64,000 nt of DNA from Pyxidicoccus xibeiensis (GTDB lineage Bacteria; Myxococcota; Myxococcia; Myxococcales; Myxococcaceae): the NCBI RefSeq assembly GCF_024198175.1, contig NZ_JAJVKV010000004.1, forward strand, positions 1,054,001 to 1,118,000, given 5' to 3'. Below are positions 60,731 to 64,000 of the stretch, piece after piece; within the stretch, counting starts at the first letter, position 1; every line of letters begins with the position of its first letter. The notes beneath the pieces were generated by a model. The model did no database searches. It was not told where the DNA came from and saw only the letters and a list, made by a program, of their open reading frames with translations. A program made the position numbers and the translations under genes.

Positions 60731-62329
60731 CACGTAGTCCAGCATGGCCTTGAGGTTGCCAGTGAGCGCCATCTCTCCCCGAGCCTTCACCTCGATGAAG
60801 CGGTAGGGCTTGCCCCACACCAACTCCTCCGGGTTGCCCACCACCGAGTCGGAGGCGAAGCCCTGTGCTCGGCTGCCCGGCGGCGGTAGCAGCAGGGCCG
60901 TGTTCTTCTCATAGCCCTTCGCCGTGAGCACCTGCTGCTCGAACTCGCCTCCCGCTCCCTTGTTCTCCAGCACCGTGCGGTACATCCGCTCCCACGCCGC
61001 GTCCGGTGCATAGCTGAAGCGGGGGTACTTGCCCGGGTGGCGGAACTGGTAGTCCACCCACGCCTGCGCCAGGTGCTCCGCGCTCCCCGGCACCAGCCTC
61101 ATTCCTTCCGCCGTCGCGCGCGAGCCCACCAGCGGCACCCGCGCCCCCGCCTTCACCGCCTGGGCCACCTCCGCCAGCGGGCCGTGCAGCCGCTTCGCCA
61201 GCTCGCGCAACCACTTCAGCTCCTCCTCGGGCACCTTCTCGCCCCGCCCCGCCGCCTTCAGCAGTTGCTGCATCCGCGCTGTCTCTTCCGGCGCCAGGTG
61301 CTGCACCACCCGCTGCGCCACCTGCGCCTCCTGCAGGCCGCGTCCCGTCAGCAGCGCCGCACGCTCCACCTCCACCGCGTTGGCCAGCAGCGCGCCGCTC
61401 ACCACCGGCAGCACCGCCCCCGCCACGCACAGCAGTCGCTCCTCCCCCGTCAGCTCCCGCCCCAAGAGGCTCAGCCCCACCACCGCCCCGGCGACGTCCA
61501 CCCCCTCGCCCACTCCAGGCAGCAACCCCACCGCCAGCTCCAGCAGCACCTCGTCCGCGGGCACCTCCTCCACGTACTCCGGTACCCACTCCAGCTGCGG
61601 CGGCGAGGCGTTGCCCTGCGCCAGCGCCGTCGCCAGCGCGCTGCGCTTCACCAGCAGGTAGACGGCCACCTCCTGCGGACTCTTCTTCAGGAAGTCCGGG
61701 TCCTGCGTGTGCCCGTACGCCCAGGCCAGCACCGCCGAGGTGAGCGCGTCCTGCGCTCCCTCGAAGACGGCGCTCTCCGTCACCAGCCACTGGCGCCCGG
61801 CCTTCCGGAAGTGTCGCGCGGCCAGCCACTCGCTTCGGGCCCGCGCCCACCTCCAGTACTCCTCCAGCTTCTCCTCCACCGCCCCGTCCCGCGCCTCGGC
61901 CTCACGCTCCCGGTGCACCCGCTCCACCTTGAAGCGCAGGTACACCTCCTCCGGCTCCTCTCCCGACAGCTGCGCCTCCGTCTTCCCGTGCAGCCACCCC
62001 AGCACCTCCAGCAGCGCCCGCTCTCCTACGCGCCGCTCCGCCTCGGAGACCTTGGGCCGGCGCAGGGCCCCCTGCCGCTCGCGCACGAAGGCCATGAAGC
62101 GCCCCAACTGCGCGCCGCCCACCGTGCCTCCGCCTCCTTCGTCCTCCACCTCCTCGCGTGGGAAGGGCGGCGGCGAGGCGGAGTGGTAGCGCAGCGGCAC
62201 ACTGTCCAGCCACGGCCCCAGTCGCTCTCCTCCCCAGCCCTGGCAGCCCGGCAGCACCAGACCCACCGAAAGCGCCAGCGCTACCACCCGATCTCGTCCA
62301 GACGCTCGCCGGGCCCGACAGTCCACCAT
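60590..62329 (-). CDS. Lipoprotein nuclease toxin, cassette B (SitA-like architecture)
   Basis: 579 residues, the same length as toxin A and alignable without gaps. Lipobox LPGC (C29); the signal peptide itself differs at nine positions from toxin A, while the mature body to residue 533 differs at only about seven. The same helical domain, PT-TG-like hydrophobic region and nuclease motif (D494, E513-V-K515) are present. The last 46 residues (VREHGGHIEIWF...) are the variable tail. It is the upstream member of the tandem pair on this strand and probably carries the main promoter for both cassettes. Confidence 0.8.
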   Translation of the reverse strand: MVDCRARRASGRDRVVALALSVGLVLPGCQGWGGERLGPWLDSVPLRYHSASPPPFPREEVEDEGGGGTVGGAQLGRFMAFVRERQGALRRPKVSEAERRVGERALLEVLGWLHGKTEAQLSGEEPEEVYLRFKVERVHREREAEARDGAVEEKLEEYWRWARARSEWLAARHFRKAGRQWLVTESAVFEGAQDALTSAVLAWAYGHTQDPDFLKKSPQEVAVYLLVKRSALATALAQGNASPPQLEWVPEYVEEVPADEVLLELAVGLLPGVGEGVDVAGAVVGLSLLGRELTGEERLLCVAGAVLPVVSGALLANAVEVERAALLTGRGLQEAQVAQRVVQHLAPEETARMQQLLKAAGRGEKVPEEELKWLRELAKRLHGPLAEVAQAVKAGARVPLVGSRATAEGMRLVPGSAEHLAQAWVDYQFRHPGKYPRFSYAPDAAWERMYRTVLENKGAGGEFEQQVLTAKGYEKNTALLLPPPGSRAQGFASDSVVGNPEELVWGKPYRFIEVKARGEMALTGNLKAMLDYVREHGGHIEIWFRSASHPNGQTRLTGPLRDRIRELNLQAQVKVQWYP

Positions 62330-62358
62330 TCCGAACCTCCCGTGACTCCAGGAAGAAC

Positions 62359-62369
62359 GTTAACAGCGG
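62359..62369 (-). promoter_or_regulatory. Conserved 5' leader element of toxin gene B
   Basis: GTTAACAGCGG, identical in sequence and in distance from the start codon (30 bp) to the element before toxin A. Confidence 0.5.
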
Positions 62370-62377
62370 AAACTCAG

Positions 62378-62397
62378 GCTCTGACGTCAGGGAGCCA
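62378..62397. promoter_or_regulatory. Palindrome upstream of the tandem toxin operon
   Basis: GGCTCTGACGTCAGGGAGCC contains the perfect 10-bp palindrome CTGACGTCAG (62381-62390) and flanking complementary GGCT/GAGCC ends. It lies about 50 bp before the toxin B start and is absent in front of toxin A. It is a candidate regulator site. Confidence 0.4.
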
Positions 62398-62645
62398 GCC
62401 CTTGATGGCCACGGGCTGCAATCAGGCCGGACGCCGGCACTGCGTGCCGCGACACACGTCAGGAGCAGTGAGCCCGTTCGTGAAGCCAGAGCGTGTACGT
62501 CCGCTTCACCTGCTCACCCGCGGGAAGGGAGCGCGGCGCTCCGAAGCGATTCCCTCGATAGCGCCCCTGCAGCAGGCGCGGGCTCCACCACCGTGGGCTG
62601 CTCGCGCTCAGCTCCGCACTGCACGCCGCAGCGGCAGACCACCGC

Positions 62646-62924
62646 TCACCGCGCCACCGCCGCGCACGTCAAACAGTGCCGTGCCTCCGGAATCGCGCGA
62701 AGCCAGTGCCGCCCAATCGCGCCACCGCACTGCATGCACCGGCCAAACGCGCCCTTGTCGATGCGCGCGAGCGCTTCCTCGATGTCCTTCAACTCCCGCC
62801 GCTCCGACTCGGTGAGCACCTCGGCCTCGACCTCCACCGCCTCCGCGGATGCTCCGGTACGAGCCCGCAGGCGGTGGCTACGCTGTTTCAGCGCCTCTTG
62901 TGCCTCACGCGCCAGCATGTCCAT
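62646..62924 (-). CDS. DksA/TraR-family C4 zinc finger protein
   Basis: 92 residues. Coiled-coil-forming helices (about 1-55, LTESERRELKDIEEALARIDKGAFG) lead into the C4 zinc finger C-x2-C...C-x2-C (GRCMQCGGAIGRHWLRAIPEARHCLTC). The layout matches short TraR/DksA-like proteins that bind the RNA polymerase secondary channel. The tip lacks an obvious DxxDxA pair, so an effect on transcription is uncertain. It is upstream of the toxin genes on the same strand, 316 bp away. Confidence 0.85.
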   Translation of the reverse strand: MDMLAREAQEALKQRSHRLRARTGASAEAVEVEAEVLTESERRELKDIEEALARIDKGAFGRCMQCGGAIGRHWLRAIPEARHCLTCAAVAR

Positions 62925-63100
62925 GTTCGCCTCCCACGGCTGCTCCGCGCCGCGGCCACTTCCGGAAACCCGAGCTCCGGTGCAAGAGGCCCTTTCAGGA
63001 AGCGTGCCCCGCCCCCACAGAGCGGATCAGCCCCCGGGCAGCGCAAGGCTTGCGCGCCGTCCGGAAGCCTTCCGCAGCCATTGCGGGTACGGCCCCCGGA

Positions 63101-63178
63101 GGCCTCACGGGCCCCCCGGAGGCCTCACGGGCCCCCCGGAGGCCTCACAGACGCCCGGAGGCCTCACGGACGCCCGGA
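63101..63178. repeat. Short tandem repeats, two 20-bp and two 19-bp units
   Basis: ggcctcacgggccccccgga at 63101-63120 and 63121-63140, followed by 19-bp variants at 63141-63159 and 63160-63178; a partial unit precedes them from 63091. They lie just downstream of the SRPBCC gene stop. No spacers, so not a CRISPR. Confidence 0.85.
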
Positions 63179-63197
63179 GGCCCACCGGGCCGCCGTG

Positions 63198-63845
63198 TCA
63201 CTTCGCCTTCCGGCGCCCCTCGCCATGCAGGCGGGCCCGCTTCTCCACCGCGCGGAAGGTGTCCACCACCCCGTCCTTCTGGCCCATGTTGGCCAGGAAG
63301 CCCGGAATCGAGCCCGCGGGGTCCACGGTGAACCGGTACACGGCGTAGGATTTCCCCTCGCCGCGAGGCTCCACGCGCCAGCTCCCCTCGTTGAGCCGCA
63401 GCCGCACCGTGTCCCGGCGCTGGGGGATGGCGTCCGGCTCCGCCGACCACCGCTGCGCGAAGACGCCCGAGCCGTCCTCCACCAGCTTCGACTCCTGCAC
63501 CACCCGGCACACGTAGTCGCGCGAGGACACCACCGGCAGGTCCAGCTTCGTGTACGTCAGCCGCGCGCCGTCCGGCAGGTCCTTGATGACGCGCGACTCC
63601 TTCACGTACGGCATCCATTGCCGGTACGAGTCCACGTCCGTCAGCACCGCCTGCACGTCCACGGCGCTGGCGGCGAGCTCGCCTTCCGCCCACACGTCCT
63701 TCGCCTGGGTGCCCGGCCGGGGCCGGACCTTCACCATGTACGGCTTCTCCGCCACCGTCTCCCACGCCTCTTCCGCATGAGCCGTCCCGGCGGAGAGCAG
63801 CAGCGCGGCGGCCGCGAAGGCCCCCCGGTTCCCAAGCAGCTTCAT
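63198..63845 (-). CDS. Exported START/SRPBCC-type lipid-binding-like protein
   Basis: 215 residues from the ATG at 63845 (aagga five bases upstream). A signal peptide ends near AHA|EE (about 24). The rest is one START/polyketide-cyclase-like fold: EGELAASAVDVQAVLTDVDSYRQWMPYVKESRVIKDL, LTYTKLDLPVVSSRDYVCRVVQ, VRLRLNEGSWRVEPRGEGKSYAVYRFTVDPAGSIPGFLANMGQKDGVVDTFRAVEKRA. Such proteins bind hydrophobic ligands; this one should be periplasmic. It is the first gene of its strand at the right edge; 63846-64000 shows no gene. Confidence 0.87.
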   Translation of the reverse strand: MKLLGNRGAFAAAALLLSAGTAHAEEAWETVAEKPYMVKVRPRPGTQAKDVWAEGELAASAVDVQAVLTDVDSYRQWMPYVKESRVIKDLPDGARLTYTKLDLPVVSSRDYVCRVVQESKLVEDGSGVFAQRWSAEPDAIPQRRDTVRLRLNEGSWRVEPRGEGKSYAVYRFTVDPAGSIPGFLANMGQKDGVVDTFRAVEKRARLHGEGRRKAK

Positions 63846-64000
63846 GTGTCCTTCTTCCGTGGCGCTCCGGCCTGGGCGCGCGTGCTCCATCCCACCTGTC
63901 CGACCCCCGGGCGAGCCCGGGTATTCACGCACCAGGCCTCAGGCCCACCGTCCCGCCCCTGCCTTCAGTGGGCCGGGCTACCGCCGCCAGGGTTGCCCAC

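Larger units (their letters stand above)
57134..62369 (-). repeat. Tandem duplication of a toxin/immunity cassette (unit offset 2,674 bp)
   Basis: Cassette A (57134-59695) and cassette B (59808-62369) have identical gene lengths and a constant offset of 2,674 bp, including the conserved leader and the 8-bp gap between genes. Near-identity of the flanking parts indicates recent duplication or ongoing gene conversion. Confidence 0.9.
62330..62645. other. 316-bp intergenic region upstream of toxin B
   Basis: No gene seen. It holds the conserved leader element (62359-62369) and a palindromic site (62378-62397). The rest shows no recognisable signal. Confidence 0.55.

Noticed and set aside
58363..62815. 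Long plus-strand frames opposite both toxin genes (58363-59781 and 61037-62815)
   Set aside because: They mirror the duplicated minus-strand genes. Leu/His/Arg-rich low-complexity translations with no start signals mark them as shadows.
63091..63190. CRISPR-like array
   Set aside because: The 19- to 20-bp units abut without spacers and no cas gene is present, so it is a simple tandem repeat.

Overview
The window is about 70% GC with tightly packed genes, many Ala/Pro/Gly-rich proteins and strong third-position GC. Several gene families are typical of predatory myxobacteria: a Ser/Thr kinase followed by a DUF2381 gene, an Imm52-type immunity gene, lipoprotein polymorphic toxins, and many secreted hydrolases and lipoproteins. 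It is most likely a chromosomal segment of a Myxococcaceae genome (Myxococcus/Corallococcus/Pyxidicoccus type). The family assignment is inference. I saw no rRNA, tRNA, CRISPR array, insertion sequence or phage module.

1-17.8 kb: the 3' end of a sensor kinase; an M20 peptidase; msrA; a very large secreted GH3 glycosidase with three discoidin-type domains; two tandem paralogous lipoproteins built of repeated DDHGDT modules; a YebC-family regulator; a zinc metalloprotease with FG-GAP-like repeats; a DUF962 membrane protein; and a helical-repeat protein. A 60-bp imperfect palindrome closes this part.

17.9-31.2 kb: a qorB-like oxidoreductase divergent from its probable HxlR-type regulator; a methyltransferase; a thioesterase; a translationally coupled cupin/metallophosphoesterase pair; an OmpA-like protein; a six-module soluble sensor kinase; a TPR protein preceded by a small protein with four near-identical repeats (possibly a multi-core peptide precursor); and a CPA2 cation/proton antiporter.

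31.3-52.2 kb: a SitA5-like lipoprotein HNH-type toxin with a coupled DUF2019 immunity gene; a zinc-ribbon/J-domain protein; an SDR/AraC divergent pair; a serine hydrolase; DoxX; a parallel beta-helix lipoprotein; a GH25 lysozyme operon; a regulator/beta-propeller/DUF899 operon; an AraC/VOC operon; a MocR regulator divergent from DUF2917 and EamA genes with a perfect 11-bp inverted-repeat operator between them; and a small HTH gene overlapping a SEC-C methionine aminopeptidase.

52.3-64 kb: a polymorphic-toxin/immunity region. An orphan Imm52-type gene and a kinase/DUF2381 pair are followed by two tandem copies of a lipoprotein-nuclease/immunity cassette. The copies are about 98% identical in most of the toxin body and in the 3' third of the immunity gene. 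They drop to about 50% identity across one block of about 626 bp that spans the last 46 toxin codons and the first 159 immunity codons. I read this as duplication followed by exchange or diversification of the specificity segment, probably a kin-discrimination system. A DksA/TraR-type zinc finger protein and a START/SRPBCC-type secreted protein close the window.
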